Assembly: GCF_020510445.1 (NCBI RefSeq) | Contig: NZ_JAHBAG010000001.1 | Coordinates: forward strand, 3,572,501-3,636,500 | Length of the DNA: 64,000 bases | From: Hydrogenophaga taeniospiralis | GTDB lineage: Bacteria > Pseudomonadota > Gammaproteobacteria > Burkholderiales > Burkholderiaceae_C | Reading direction: 5' to 3' | Part shown: piece after piece, positions 8,823 through 17,727 of the stretch | Position numbering within the stretch: the stretch's first letter is position 1 | Layout: each line of letters starts with the position of its first letter | Made by a program: the position numbers and the translations under genes | The notes under the pieces: model-generated | What the model was told of the DNA's origin: nothing | Seen by the model: only the letters and a program-made list of their open reading frames with translations | Databases searched by the model: none

Positions 8823-9751
8823 CGCCGCTGATGACGCCCCTGCTTCAGACCCTTCCCCCGTTGGTGCTGGTGGTGGCCCAGTTGCACGCTCTGGCGGCAC
8901 CGCCCAGCGACAAGGCCGACCCACGTTTGCGCGAAGTGGTCTACGACCCGGCTGCGGTGATCACCGTCCCCGTCAAGCGAGGCATGGTCACCCTGGTGGA
9001 GTTCGACAAGGACGAGGTCATCACCGAAGTGGCCGTGGGCCAGGGTGGCGACTGCAGCAAACCGGACACCGCCTGGTGCGTGACCGCACAACCCGGTGGC
9101 CGGAACCTGTATGTCAAAGCCAAGAGCGCCGCCGATGCACCCAACAACCTGGCCGTGGTCACCGACCGGCGCTCGCATACCCTGCGTTTCGTGATCCTGC
9201 CGGATGCGGATCGCCAGCCACCGGTCTACCGACTGAGCATCCGGTCCCCCAAGGCGCCCGCACCGGCGACCAGTCCGGCGCAGAAAGAACTGGAAGCACT
9301 GGCTGCCCTGCCTCCCATCCCACGGGGGCCAAGTGCCCAACAGATCGTGGCCGAGAGGCTGCAGGCCAAGCCCACGGTGCTCAACACCCAGTACGCGCTG
9401 GCCGAAGGTGCGGCGTCGGCCGACATCGTGCCCACCCTGGTCTATGACGACGGGCGCTTCACCTACCTGCGGTTTCCGGGCAACCGGGAAGTGCCGGCCG
9501 TGTTCCAAGTGCTCGGCGACGGCAGCGAAACCCTGGTCAACACCCGCATGGAAGACGACACCCTGGTGGTGGACCGCGTCAGCCGGCGCCTGATGTTGCG
9601 AGCGGGGTCGTCCGTGGTGCGCATCTGGAACGAGGCGTTTGACCTCGAAGGCGCGCCCGCTCAAGGCGCTACCACGGTCCCGGGCGTGCAACGGGTTCTG
9701 AAAGAAGGGGCGACCGCCCCCTCGTCACTGAAGTCAGGAGTGAAGCCATGA
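8819..9751 (+). CDS. virB9: VirB9 outer-membrane core protein
   Basis: 310 residues with an N-terminal signal-like stretch (LLQTLPPLVLVVAQLHALAA) and the two VirB9 domains: an N-terminal 'DPRLREVVYDPAAVITVPVK' repeat region and a C-terminal beta domain 'FTYLRFPGNREVPAVFQV...VSRRLMLRAGSSVVRIWNEAFD'. VirB9 and VirB10 build the outer-membrane ring of the mating channel. It is coupled to virB8 and virB10 by ATGA overlaps on both sides. Confidence 0.93.
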   Translation: MTPLMTPLLQTLPPLVLVVAQLHALAAPPSDKADPRLREVVYDPAAVITVPVKRGMVTLVEFDKDEVITEVAVGQGGDCSKPDTAWCVTAQPGGRNLYVKAKSAADAPNNLAVVTDRRSHTLRFVILPDADRQPPVYRLSIRSPKAPAPATSPAQKELEALAALPPIPRGPSAQQIVAERLQAKPTVLNTQYALAEGAASADIVPTLVYDDGRFTYLRFPGNREVPAVFQVLGDGSETLVNTRMEDDTLVVDRVSRRLMLRAGSSVVRIWNEAFDLEGAPAQGATTVPGVQRVLKEGATAPSSLKSGVKP

Positions 9752-11061
9752 CCGAGAAGAACGCCAACGCCGGGCCGCCGGAAGAAGCCTCGGACGGTCC
9801 GGAGAAGACTGACGGCAACACCATCAGCCCGCTGCCGGGTGAAGCCGGCATTCCCAACGTGGGCCGCGAACAGCCGATCACCGTGTCGAGGAAAAACGTG
9901 GTGGTGATCGGCGTCGTGTTCCTGGCGATTGCGGGCGCCGCAGGGGCTGTCATGAACCGGTATTTCGGCGGTTCGGGCGATGCCGACAAAGACAGCTCGC
10001 TCATGCGGGACCGGCCTTCTGCCGCTGGCGCGGGAACCAGGCCGCTGGACATGACCCGGCCTGCGACACCCCATGTACCGGCCATCGTCCCGGGGCCCAA
10101 CGAAACGGTGGCACCCATCGGTCTTCGGCAGCCAACGCCCACCAACGGACCCAAGACACCATCCCCCGACGATGCACCGGTGCTGGTGGTTTCCTCCCGC
10201 GCGGGCAGTCTTCAGGGCGCATCTCCGGGCGGAAGCCAGCCACCGAACGATCCTGCCTCGGCAACGTCCAAACAGCTGCAGGACTACCAGCGACGTTTGC
10301 AGGGGATGCTGGATAACCTGACGCAGGGCAATGGGTTGGCCAATGGATCGAACCCTTCGGCGCCCGACAACGCACCGGACTTCCGGCAGAACCTGCAGGA
10401 CGCAGCGGCGGGACTGTTCGGCGGACAGTTGCAGGGCTCGGATACGCCCAAGGTGAAAGCCTCCACGCTGGGCGACCGCAGCCTGACCCTGCCCAAAGGG
10501 ACGGCCTTTACCTGCGCGCTCAAGACGCGGGTGATCAGCGCCACCTCGGGCCTGGTCGGCTGCCAGGTGCAGCGAGACGTCTACAGCGACAACGGCCGCG
10601 TTCTGCTGATCGAGCGCGGGTCGCACCTGGACGGTGAATACCGCATCGCGTCGGTCCGGCCCGGCACCGTCCGCATTCCGGTGCTGTGGACACGCATCCG
10701 CACACCCCACGGGGTCAAGGTCGATATCGAGTCTCCCGGCACAGGGCAACTGGGTGAATCGGGCATCGACGGTCACGTGGACAACCGCTGGGGCGACCGC
10801 ATCGGTGCGGCCATGCTGCTCTCGCTGATCGACGACTCGGTCAAGCTGGTGATCCAGAACCAGATGCAGGACCGGGACGCCGACACCATCGTGCTGCCCT
10901 CCACCACCGAAAACACCAGCAAGCTGGCCGAAAAGGTGCTGGACAGCACCATCAACATTCCGCCGCTGATCTACCAGAACCAGGGCGGCATCGTCGGCAT
11001 CTACGTGGCCCGCGACGTGGACTTCTCGTCGGTCTACGCCCTGCAGCCGGTGCAGCGATGA
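9748..11061 (+). CDS. virB10: VirB10/TrbI channel scaffold
   Basis: 437 residues: a short cytoplasmic N-terminus, one membrane helix ('VVVIGVVFLAIAGAAGAVM', about residues 50-69), a proline-rich periplasmic linker, and the C-terminal TrbI-like beta-barrel domain starting near 'LTLPKGTAFTCALKTRVISA' with 'RGSHLDGEY', 'IRTPHGVKVDIESPGTGQLG' and 'GIYVARDVDFSSVY'. It spans from the inner membrane to the outer-membrane pore. ATGA overlaps link it to virB9 and virB11. Confidence 0.95.
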   Translation: MTEKNANAGPPEEASDGPEKTDGNTISPLPGEAGIPNVGREQPITVSRKNVVVIGVVFLAIAGAAGAVMNRYFGGSGDADKDSSLMRDRPSAAGAGTRPLDMTRPATPHVPAIVPGPNETVAPIGLRQPTPTNGPKTPSPDDAPVLVVSSRAGSLQGASPGGSQPPNDPASATSKQLQDYQRRLQGMLDNLTQGNGLANGSNPSAPDNAPDFRQNLQDAAAGLFGGQLQGSDTPKVKASTLGDRSLTLPKGTAFTCALKTRVISATSGLVGCQVQRDVYSDNGRVLLIERGSHLDGEYRIASVRPGTVRIPVLWTRIRTPHGVKVDIESPGTGQLGESGIDGHVDNRWGDRIGAAMLLSLIDDSVKLVIQNQMQDRDADTIVLPSTTENTSKLAEKVLDSTINIPPLIYQNQGGIVGIYVARDVDFSSVYALQPVQR

Positions 11062-12176
11062 ACAACCTGCCCTGCCCCGATGAGGCCACGCCGGACGGCT
11101 GGTGCGGCGACGCCACCTCGGTGGTCGAGTTCCTGCGCCCGCTGCGCGAACAGCTCGATGCGCCAGGCGTGCTGGAGGTGTGCGTGAACCGGCCCGGCGA
11201 ACTGCAGGTGGAAACCGTGCAGGGTTGGCGGCAGGTGGAAGCTCCCAAACTGTCACAAGAGCGCTGCCTGTCGCTGGCCACCGCCGTGGCCACCTACTGC
11301 GATCAGCAGATCAACCAGGAACGGCCGCTGCTCTCAGCCACTTTGCCCAGCGGGGAACGCATCCAGTTCGTGATTCCGCCAGCCGTCACTCGCGGCACGG
11401 TGTCGATCACGGTGCGCAAACCCTCGGAAGTCATCAAGCGCCTGGACGACTTTGAACGCGACGGCCTGTTCCAGCGCATCGGCGAAAAAGCAGCCATGAG
11501 CTACGCGGACGATGGGCTTCTGCCTTTCCAGAGGGAGTTGCTCGCCCTCAAGGCTGCAGGCCGGTATGCCGAGTTTCTGCGGCTGGCAGTGCACAAGCAC
11601 CAGACCATCGTGGTGAGCGGCAAGACCGGCTCCGGCAAGACCACCTTCATGAAGGGTCTGGTGGAAGAGGTGCCGCGCCACGAGCGCCTGATCACCATCC
11701 AGGACACGGCCGAACTCAACCTGCCCAACCACCCGAATGTGGTGCACCTGTACTACAGCAAGGACGCCCAGGGCACGGCGCGTGTCACGGCCAAGTCGCT
11801 GCTGGAAGCCTGCCTGCGCATGAAGCCGGACCGCATCTTCCTGGCCGAGCTGCGCGGAGAAGAGTGTTTCTCCTTCATCCGCCTGGCCGCTTCGGGCCAC
11901 CCCGGCAGCATCACCAGCGTGCACGCGGGCAGTTGCGCCCTCGCGCTGGAACAGATGTCGCTGATGATCCGCGAGAGCGGTGCAGGTGGTGGCCTGCGCA
12001 TGGACGAGATCAAGGGTCTGCTGGGTATCGTGGTCGATGTTTTCGTGCAATTCGACCGGGACGAACGGGGCCGCTTTATCTCCGAGATCGCCTATGAGCC
12101 GCGCCGGCTCCAACCGGGCGCCAGCGCTTGCGCCCAGAACCTGCAGCCAGGCCTGTTCGAGGGTGCGCCGTCATGA
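11058..12176 (+). CDS. virB11: VirB11 traffic ATPase
   Basis: 372 residues. The N-terminal domain is followed by a RecA-like ATPase with Walker A GKTGSGKTT at about 188-196, an Asp box 'LITIQDTAELNLP', Walker B-like 'RIFLAELRGEECFSFIRLAA' and the His box 'SGHPGSITSVHAGS'. The hexamer at the cytoplasmic face drives pilus biogenesis and substrate transfer together with VirB4. It overlaps virB10 and virD4 by ATGA. All catalytic motifs are present. Confidence 0.95.
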   Translation: MNNLPCPDEATPDGWCGDATSVVEFLRPLREQLDAPGVLEVCVNRPGELQVETVQGWRQVEAPKLSQERCLSLATAVATYCDQQINQERPLLSATLPSGERIQFVIPPAVTRGTVSITVRKPSEVIKRLDDFERDGLFQRIGEKAAMSYADDGLLPFQRELLALKAAGRYAEFLRLAVHKHQTIVVSGKTGSGKTTFMKGLVEEVPRHERLITIQDTAELNLPNHPNVVHLYYSKDAQGTARVTAKSLLEACLRMKPDRIFLAELRGEECFSFIRLAASGHPGSITSVHAGSCALALEQMSLMIRESGAGGGLRMDEIKGLLGIVVDVFVQFDRDERGRFISEIAYEPRRLQPGASACAQNLQPGLFEGAPS

Positions 12177-14212
12177 CGCCGTCGCTGACCCTGCCCATGG
12201 CGTCCTGGTCCACCCCGCGCAAGGTCGCGGCCTACGTGTTCACGGCCGTGTTGCTGGCGCTGCTGATCCTGGTCACCCTTTACCTGTCGGGCGCGCTGTT
12301 CCTGCTGCTCATCAAGGCCGACCTGCGGATGGCCCGCTGGAACAGCTTCACCGACTACTGGCAGCTCTACGGCGACGACCCCATGCTGCGGCAGCGGCTG
12401 TTGCTCGCCCTCGGCATGGCCAGCTTCGGCACGCTGGTGGTCCTGCCGGGCATGCTGTGGGCAGCCAGCCGGCCCCGTCGTGCCTTGCATGGCAGCGCCC
12501 GGTTTGCCTCGCTCTCCGAAGTGAAGTCCGCCGGGCTGCTGCTCAACGAGGAAGGTATCAACCCACCCAGCATCCTGATCGGCCGATTCCGGGGCCACTT
12601 CCTGGCCTTGCCCGGGCAACTTTCGGTGATGCTGTCGGCCCCCACGCGCAGTGGCAAGGGCGTTGGGGTGGTGGTGCCCAACCTGCTGAACTGGCCTGAC
12701 TCCGTGGTGGTGCTGGACATCAAGGGCGAGAACTTCGCGATCACCGCGGGCTACCGGGCAAAACACCAACAGGCCGTCTACGCCTTCTCTCCCTTTGACG
12801 AAGAAGCCCGCAGCCATCGCTGGAACCCGCTGACCGCTGTCCGCAACAGCCCCTTGCACCGGGTTGGCGACCTGCTGGGCATCGGGCAGGTGTTCTTCCC
12901 CAACGACGGCAGCGGCACCTCGTCAGAGGCCTTCTTCAACGACCAGGCCCGCAACCTGTTTCTGGGTCTGGGATTGCTGCTGCTGGAAACGCCCGGCCTG
13001 CCGCGCACCATCGGGGAAATGCTGCGCCAGTCCTCGGGACAGGGGCAGCCGCTGAAAACCCACCTCAGCAGGTTGATCCAGCAACGGCAAGACGCCAACG
13101 ATCCGTTCTCGGACGAATGCGTGGATGCCTTGCAGCGCCTGCTGTGCAACTCCGAGAACACGCTGGCCAGCGTGGTCGCCACGTTCCACGCTCCGCTGAT
13201 CATCTTTGCGGATGCGGTGGTCGATGCGGCCACCAGCGCCGACGACTTCGACCTGAGCCATTTGCGCCGGCAGCGCATGTCGATCTATGTGCGCATCCCG
13301 CCGCACCGCCTGGCCAACGCACGGCCACTGCTGAACCTGTTCTTCTCGCAACTGGTCAGCCTCAACACCCAACACCTGCCCGCGCAGAACAAGTCCCTCA
13401 AATACCAGTGCCTGCTGGTCAACGACGAGTTCACCGCCATGGGGCGCGTGGGCATCATCACCCACTCCGCCGCGTTCCTGGCCGGCTACAACCTGCGCCT
13501 GCTCACCGTGGTCCAGGCCATGTCACAGCTGGACGCCACCTACGGCGAAAAAGAGGCCCGCACCTTCGCCACCAACCACGGCCTGCAGATCCTCTTTGCG
13601 CCCCGTGAGCAGCGCGACGCGGACGAATACAGCGCCATGCTGGGGCACTTCACCGAACGGGTCACGACCCGCGGGATCAGCCGCTCCTTCAGCGGCCACG
13701 GCCACCGCACCGTCAGCCGCAACGAAAGCGAACAGCGCCGGGCGCTGCTGCTGCCGCAGGAGTTCAAGGAGCTCGGCCGCGACCGGCTGGTGGTCATCTG
13801 CGAGAACTGCAAGCCGATCTTGGGCGAAAAGATCCGCTACTTCCAGGACAAGGCCTTCAAGGCACGCCTGTTGCCCGCGCCAAAAGTAGAGCCGATGCGG
13901 ATGGAGCTGCACCAAGCCAAAACCCAACAACGCTGGCGTATTGCCGAGGACGAACTCCCGCCAGACAAGAAGACCTTGCGCATCGAAGACATGGCCCACG
14001 ACATCGAAATCCTCAAAGACAAGCTGGAAGGTTCAGCCGAAGAAGCGGCTCAAACCTGCATCGACTTCTTCTGTCAGTTCGATGGGCCAGAAGCAGATGG
14101 CGGAACCATCGAACCCGCCGACGAAGCTGACAGTGCCCCCGATCCCGCCACGCCAACCGTCGCCCCGGTGAAGGAACCCCTGCGTCTTGAAACCTTGGGA
14201 GAAAACCCATGA
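12173..14212 (+). CDS. virD4: VirD4 coupling protein (T4CP)
   Basis: 679 residues. Two N-terminal membrane helices lead into a TraG/VirD4 ATPase with Walker A APTRSGKG (about 156-163), Walker B 'CLLVNDEFTAMG' (D418, E419) and 'LTVVQAMSQLDATYGEKEAR'. The acidic C-terminal tail (after about residue 620) is typical of substrate-recognition tails. The protein brings the relaxosome to the channel. ATG 12173, overlapping the virB11 stop, is preferred over an upstream in-frame ATG at 12128. Overlaps the following lipoprotein gene as ATGA. Confidence 0.95.
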   Translation: MTPSLTLPMASWSTPRKVAAYVFTAVLLALLILVTLYLSGALFLLLIKADLRMARWNSFTDYWQLYGDDPMLRQRLLLALGMASFGTLVVLPGMLWAASRPRRALHGSARFASLSEVKSAGLLLNEEGINPPSILIGRFRGHFLALPGQLSVMLSAPTRSGKGVGVVVPNLLNWPDSVVVLDIKGENFAITAGYRAKHQQAVYAFSPFDEEARSHRWNPLTAVRNSPLHRVGDLLGIGQVFFPNDGSGTSSEAFFNDQARNLFLGLGLLLLETPGLPRTIGEMLRQSSGQGQPLKTHLSRLIQQRQDANDPFSDECVDALQRLLCNSENTLASVVATFHAPLIIFADAVVDAATSADDFDLSHLRRQRMSIYVRIPPHRLANARPLLNLFFSQLVSLNTQHLPAQNKSLKYQCLLVNDEFTAMGRVGIITHSAAFLAGYNLRLLTVVQAMSQLDATYGEKEARTFATNHGLQILFAPREQRDADEYSAMLGHFTERVTTRGISRSFSGHGHRTVSRNESEQRRALLLPQEFKELGRDRLVVICENCKPILGEKIRYFQDKAFKARLLPAPKVEPMRMELHQAKTQQRWRIAEDELPPDKKTLRIEDMAHDIEILKDKLEGSAEEAAQTCIDFFCQFDGPEADGGTIEPADEADSAPDPATPTVAPVKEPLRLETLGENP

Positions 14213-14853
14213 ACACACCTCAGTTTCGCGTAGCCTTCGCGGCCTCCCTGATCGCTCTGTTGAGCGCCTGCAGTTCGCCACCCAAGCCGCCGACCGTGGA
14301 CGAATCCCAGAAGCGGCCCGCCAACGCCCAACTGGCCGTGGAGCTTCAGGTCTGCAAGATCGATCTGCAAAACACACGCATCCAGGCCGTCGAGTCCGAC
14401 CGCCTGGCCGAAACCACGGCCGCAACGCTGACCCACATGGCGGCGCGGCAACAGCTGCTGGCGACGATTCAAGAGAAGGTCATGGCCAACCGTGTGCACA
14501 CGGTGCACTTCGCCTTCAACAGCACCCGCGTGTCGATTCCAAGCACCGAGGCCGCTGCCCTGGTAAACGAATCCAAGGCCGCACCGCTGGTGGTGTTGCG
14601 GGGCCGTACCGACGGCCTCAGCGACTCATCCGTTGAGAGCCGCATTGCCCAGGCCAGGGCCAACGCGGTGCGCGACTACCTGATCGCAGCCGGGGTGGAC
14701 CCCACGCGCATCCGCGCCACCCACCAACCCAGCGGTGACTACGTGGCCGACAACCGCAACCCACAGGGTCGCCAGCTCAACCGCCGGGTCGAGATCGAGG
14801 TGTACCGCACCCTCCCCTTGTCCACACAGGCTTTGGCAACGCCTCAGCCCTAA
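14209..14853 (+). CDS. OmpA-like peptidoglycan-binding lipoprotein
   Basis: 214 residues with a lipoprotein signal (lipobox LLSAC, lipid-bearing Cys21). The C-terminal OmpA/Pal domain from about residue 95 includes 'VHFAFNSTRVSIPS', 'LRGRTDG', 'ARANAVRDYLIAAGVDPTRI' and 'QGRQLNRRVEIEV', the last giving the expected Asn-Arg-Arg peptidoglycan contact. It is translationally coupled to virD4. No VirB7 is visible in the operon, so this lipoprotein may anchor the channel to the cell wall and outer membrane in its place (inference). Confidence 0.85.
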   Translation: MNTPQFRVAFAASLIALLSACSSPPKPPTVDESQKRPANAQLAVELQVCKIDLQNTRIQAVESDRLAETTAATLTHMAARQQLLATIQEKVMANRVHTVHFAFNSTRVSIPSTEAAALVNESKAAPLVVLRGRTDGLSDSSVESRIAQARANAVRDYLIAAGVDPTRIRATHQPSGDYVADNRNPQGRQLNRRVEIEVYRTLPLSTQALATPQP

Positions 14854-14891
14854 ACCGTAGCCATCTGAACCCACCACCGAAGGAGAACCCC

Positions 14892-15989
14892 ATGGACGAG
14901 AAAGCCGCACCCTCCCGCCGCGCGGATCAGTCTGTATCGGATGCACCCACATCTGCGGGTGGCACGGTGGAACCCGCCGACCGTGCCCAGGTCGCCATCC
15001 GGACCTTCCAGACGCCCGAGCCAGAACCGGGCGAACGGTACGAACTGCGCGACCCGTTTACCGACCTCACCTACCGCAGCGAGCGCTACCAGGACATGAC
15101 GGCCAAAGCCGATCAGCTCGGCGCCAACCGTTTCGTGGTGCTGGACGCAAGGGACCAGAAGTCGTTCGTTCACAAGGTGGAGGGGCAATGGCAGCGAGAA
15201 GAACCGCTCGAGCCCCAACGCCCGTCCCCCACCAATCCCCCAGAGAAAGCCGCACCTGAAGCTGCACCCTTTGAGGCATCTGCGCGGCTCGACATCCAGG
15301 CCGAACGCGAAGCGCTGGTGGCCCGACTACAGGCAGCACTGACCGACCGCTACATCATCAAACGCGCCCCGGTCACTATGGGCGACCTGAGCATCGGCCT
15401 GACCGAATACCGTTTCAAGGGAGACACCTCGCGCGTCGCCTTTACCGAATCCACCTTCCGCCTGGCCACCGACACCAACAGCCCATCGGTCGCGCGCTCC
15501 ATGGTCGATGTGGCCGAAGCCCGCAACTGGCAGTCCCTGCGGGTGACCGGCAGTCAGGACTTCCGGCGCATGGTCTGGCTCGAAGCGGCCGCACGTGGTG
15601 TGAAAGCTCATGGCTACGAGCCCAATCTGGAAGACCAGGAACGCCTCAAGGTGGAGCGTGAATTGCGGCTGACCAACCGCATCGAACCAGCGCGTGAAGC
15701 CGGTGCAGCTCAAGGCAACAGCGCCGCCAACAAACCCACGGGCCGGGGCAGCGGCGGGCGCAAGACCGTGCTGGCCGCCATCGAGGCCATCCTCGTGGCC
15801 AACCGCGTCCCTGAGAAACGGCGCGAAGCCATCATGGTGGCAGCGGCAGAGAAGCTCTCCCAGCGCATCCGCGAAGGCCTGGTGCCCAAGGTCAGGCTCT
15901 ACGACAAGAACGCGCCGTCACAGCGGCCTGTCGTCGCGCCACAGCCTGAACAGCAACGCGCCCGCGAACGGGCCGCACCTGCACGCTGA
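14892..15989 (+). CDS. LPD7-domain protein of the conjugation operon
   Basis: 365 residues. The central block 'DRYIIKRAPVTMGDLSIGLT' through 'ARNWQSLRVTGSQDFRRMVW' and 'LEAAARGVKAHGYEP' matches the LPD7 domain (large polyvalent protein-associated domain 7), often fused to or encoded near relaxases. The rest is proline/charge-rich with a C-terminal Lys/Arg-rich part ('AAAEKLSQRIREGLVPKVRL'). A GAAGGAG precedes the start. Its role in transfer is not known; DNA-processing or relaxosome support is inferred from domain company only. Confidence 0.7.
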   Translation: MDEKAAPSRRADQSVSDAPTSAGGTVEPADRAQVAIRTFQTPEPEPGERYELRDPFTDLTYRSERYQDMTAKADQLGANRFVVLDARDQKSFVHKVEGQWQREEPLEPQRPSPTNPPEKAAPEAAPFEASARLDIQAEREALVARLQAALTDRYIIKRAPVTMGDLSIGLTEYRFKGDTSRVAFTESTFRLATDTNSPSVARSMVDVAEARNWQSLRVTGSQDFRRMVWLEAAARGVKAHGYEPNLEDQERLKVERELRLTNRIEPAREAGAAQGNSAANKPTGRGSGGRKTVLAAIEAILVANRVPEKRREAIMVAAAEKLSQRIREGLVPKVRLYDKNAPSQRPVVAPQPEQQRARERAAPAR

Positions 15990-15997
15990 ACAACGCC

Positions 15998-17254
15998 GTG
16001 GAAACCATCGTTGAATCCGTACCCGCCTACGAGATCGGCGGGCAACGCTGGGACCGGACGATGCCCGACTTCAATGAGGCCATCGCCAAAGCCCACGCCC
16101 ACCACCTGCGCCCACGCTGCCTGTGCTGGACCGAAACGCCTGGCGTCGAGATGTATGTGGCGCGGCTGAGCGATGGCTATCTCATCAAGCGCATGCCCAA
16201 CACCGGCTGCCTGCACGCCACCGACTGTTCTTCCTACGAGCCACCGGCCGACTTCTCAGGCCTCGGCCCACTGGTGGGTTCCGCCATCGTTGAAAACCCG
16301 GTCACTGGCGTCACGGCCCTCAAACTGGACTTCCCCATGACCAAGCTGCCCGGCCGCCACGTGCCACCGGCGGCGAGCGGTGCCAGCAGCAGCGTGGCCT
16401 CGCAGGGCCAGAAACTCGGATTGCGCGCCCTGCTCCACTACCTGTGGGACCAGGCCGAACTGACCCACTGGAAGTCGGGGTTCGATGGCCGGCGCCACTG
16501 GGCCACCGTGCGGCGACACCTGCTGCAGGCCGCAGAAAACAAAACCACCCACGGGCAGTCGCTGCTGGCAAGCCTCTACATCCCGGAAGTATTTGCGGTG
16601 GAACAGCGCGACGCCATCCAAGCCCGCCGACAACGGTTGTGGGCCCGCGCCGTTCCCAGACAGGGCGAGCCCCAGCACCTGCTGCTCATGGTGGCCGAGG
16701 TCAAGGAGATTGCCACCGCCCGCTACGGATGCAAAGCCATCATCAAACACCTTCCAGACCAGGCGTTCGCACTGGACGATGTGCTCTACCGGCGCTTGAG
16801 CAGAAGTTTTGAACGCGAACTCACCCTCTGGGGCATGGAGTCCGAACTGCACCTACTGATGGTCGCCACCATTCGGCTGGACCAAGCCGGCACACCATGC
16901 ATCGTGGAAATGTCCCCCATGCTCACCACCGGCCAGTGGCTGCCCGTGGACGACGGCTGGGACCGGCAACTGGTCGGGGCGCTGGTTCGGCAGGGGCGCA
17001 GCTTCGTCAAGAGCCTGCGATACAACTCGCAGGGCGATCAGGCAGAAATCTGCGCCAGCTTGCTGGACTGCGGCACGCTGCCCTGCCCCTTGATCATCGA
17101 CAGGAAACACAGCGTGGAAGTGGCAAAGGTGATCAACTTTTTCGGGCCGGCGCGAGACTGCGGTGCACCTGTCTGGCGATGGAATCCAACCCTCGGCGAC
17201 ATGCCAGCCCTTCCGCTTCCGTATCCGGCTGGTTCCACATCCGGTACCGGATAA
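15998..17254 (+). CDS. DUF1173 family protein
   Basis: 418 residues matching the DUF1173 family of conjugative elements. The N-terminal 'RPRCLCWTETPGVEMYVARL' and 'YLIKRMPNTGCLHATDCSSY' give a conserved Cys-X-Cys plus His/Cys metal-site-like pattern, followed by the helical 'LGLRALLHYLWDQAELTHWK' core. Function is unknown. GTG 15998 (9 bp after the LPD7 stop) keeps the usual N-terminus; ATG 16061 is an alternative. The frame ends 11 bp before an IS-associated inverted repeat, so a few C-terminal residues may have been replaced. Confidence 0.75.
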   Translation: METIVESVPAYEIGGQRWDRTMPDFNEAIAKAHAHHLRPRCLCWTETPGVEMYVARLSDGYLIKRMPNTGCLHATDCSSYEPPADFSGLGPLVGSAIVENPVTGVTALKLDFPMTKLPGRHVPPAASGASSSVASQGQKLGLRALLHYLWDQAELTHWKSGFDGRRHWATVRRHLLQAAENKTTHGQSLLASLYIPEVFAVEQRDAIQARRQRLWARAVPRQGEPQHLLLMVAEVKEIATARYGCKAIIKHLPDQAFALDDVLYRRLSRSFERELTLWGMESELHLLMVATIRLDQAGTPCIVEMSPMLTTGQWLPVDDGWDRQLVGALVRQGRSFVKSLRYNSQGDQAEICASLLDCGTLPCPLIIDRKHSVEVAKVINFFGPARDCGAPVWRWNPTLGDMPALPLPYPAGSTSGTG

Positions 17255-17264
17255 ATTCCAGATT

Positions 17265-17288
17265 GGAGTTGACCCGATTCCGTGGACA
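17265..17288 (+). repeat. left copy of a 24-bp inverted repeat pair
   Basis: GGAGTTGACCCGA(T)TCCGTGGACA here is repeated in reverse complement at 20172-20195 with one mismatch. The pair brackets the whole IS3/IS110 nest. It may be paired IS ends of an older element with TGTCCACGG as the outer tip, but no transposase of that element is left next to it. Confidence 0.6.
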
Positions 17289-17341
17289 CATCATTCTTTG
17301 TGTTCAAGGAGTCGTGACGTCTCCCCCATATCCGGTCATTT

Positions 17342-17649
17342 CTAAACTGGAGTCGGGCGGCTTTCCAGCTGTTGTGCTGACCTCTTTTTGACGAACTCGC
17401 TCGGGGTCAGGTGGCCGAGTGAGCCATGCGGGCGGTGATGGTTGTAGTCATGCTGCCATGCCTTCAATTTCTCCCGCGCATCCTGCATCGTAATGAACTC
17501 GTTGACGTTCAGGAACTCATCACGCAACCGACCGTTGAACGACTCGATCAACCCGTTGTCCGTGGGCTTCCCGGGTCGGGTGTAGTCGAGCTTCACACCG
17601 CGGCGCCAAGCCCATTCGTCGAGCGCCTTGGACGTGAATTCCGTGCCGT
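17342..17649 (-). pseudogene. IS3 orfB transposase, C-terminal piece
   Basis: The minus frame reads 'GTEFTSKALDEWAWRRGVKL', then 'DYTRPGKPTDNGLIESFNGR' and 'HRPHGSLGHLTPSEFV', ending at TAG 17342. This is the second half of the IS3 DDE domain with the catalytic glutamate in 'NGLIESFNG'. It continues directly from the N-terminal piece at 19251-19800; the join falls inside the second-aspartate motif VDN-GTEF. The separation destroys the transposase. Confidence 0.85.
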
Positions 17650-17727
17650 AGTAAATGCATAGTGGTTGTCAGCCACTGTCGGCAGCAAGCATCCTTGGGA
17701 TCGCTGACTTCCGAAGGAGACCACCCA

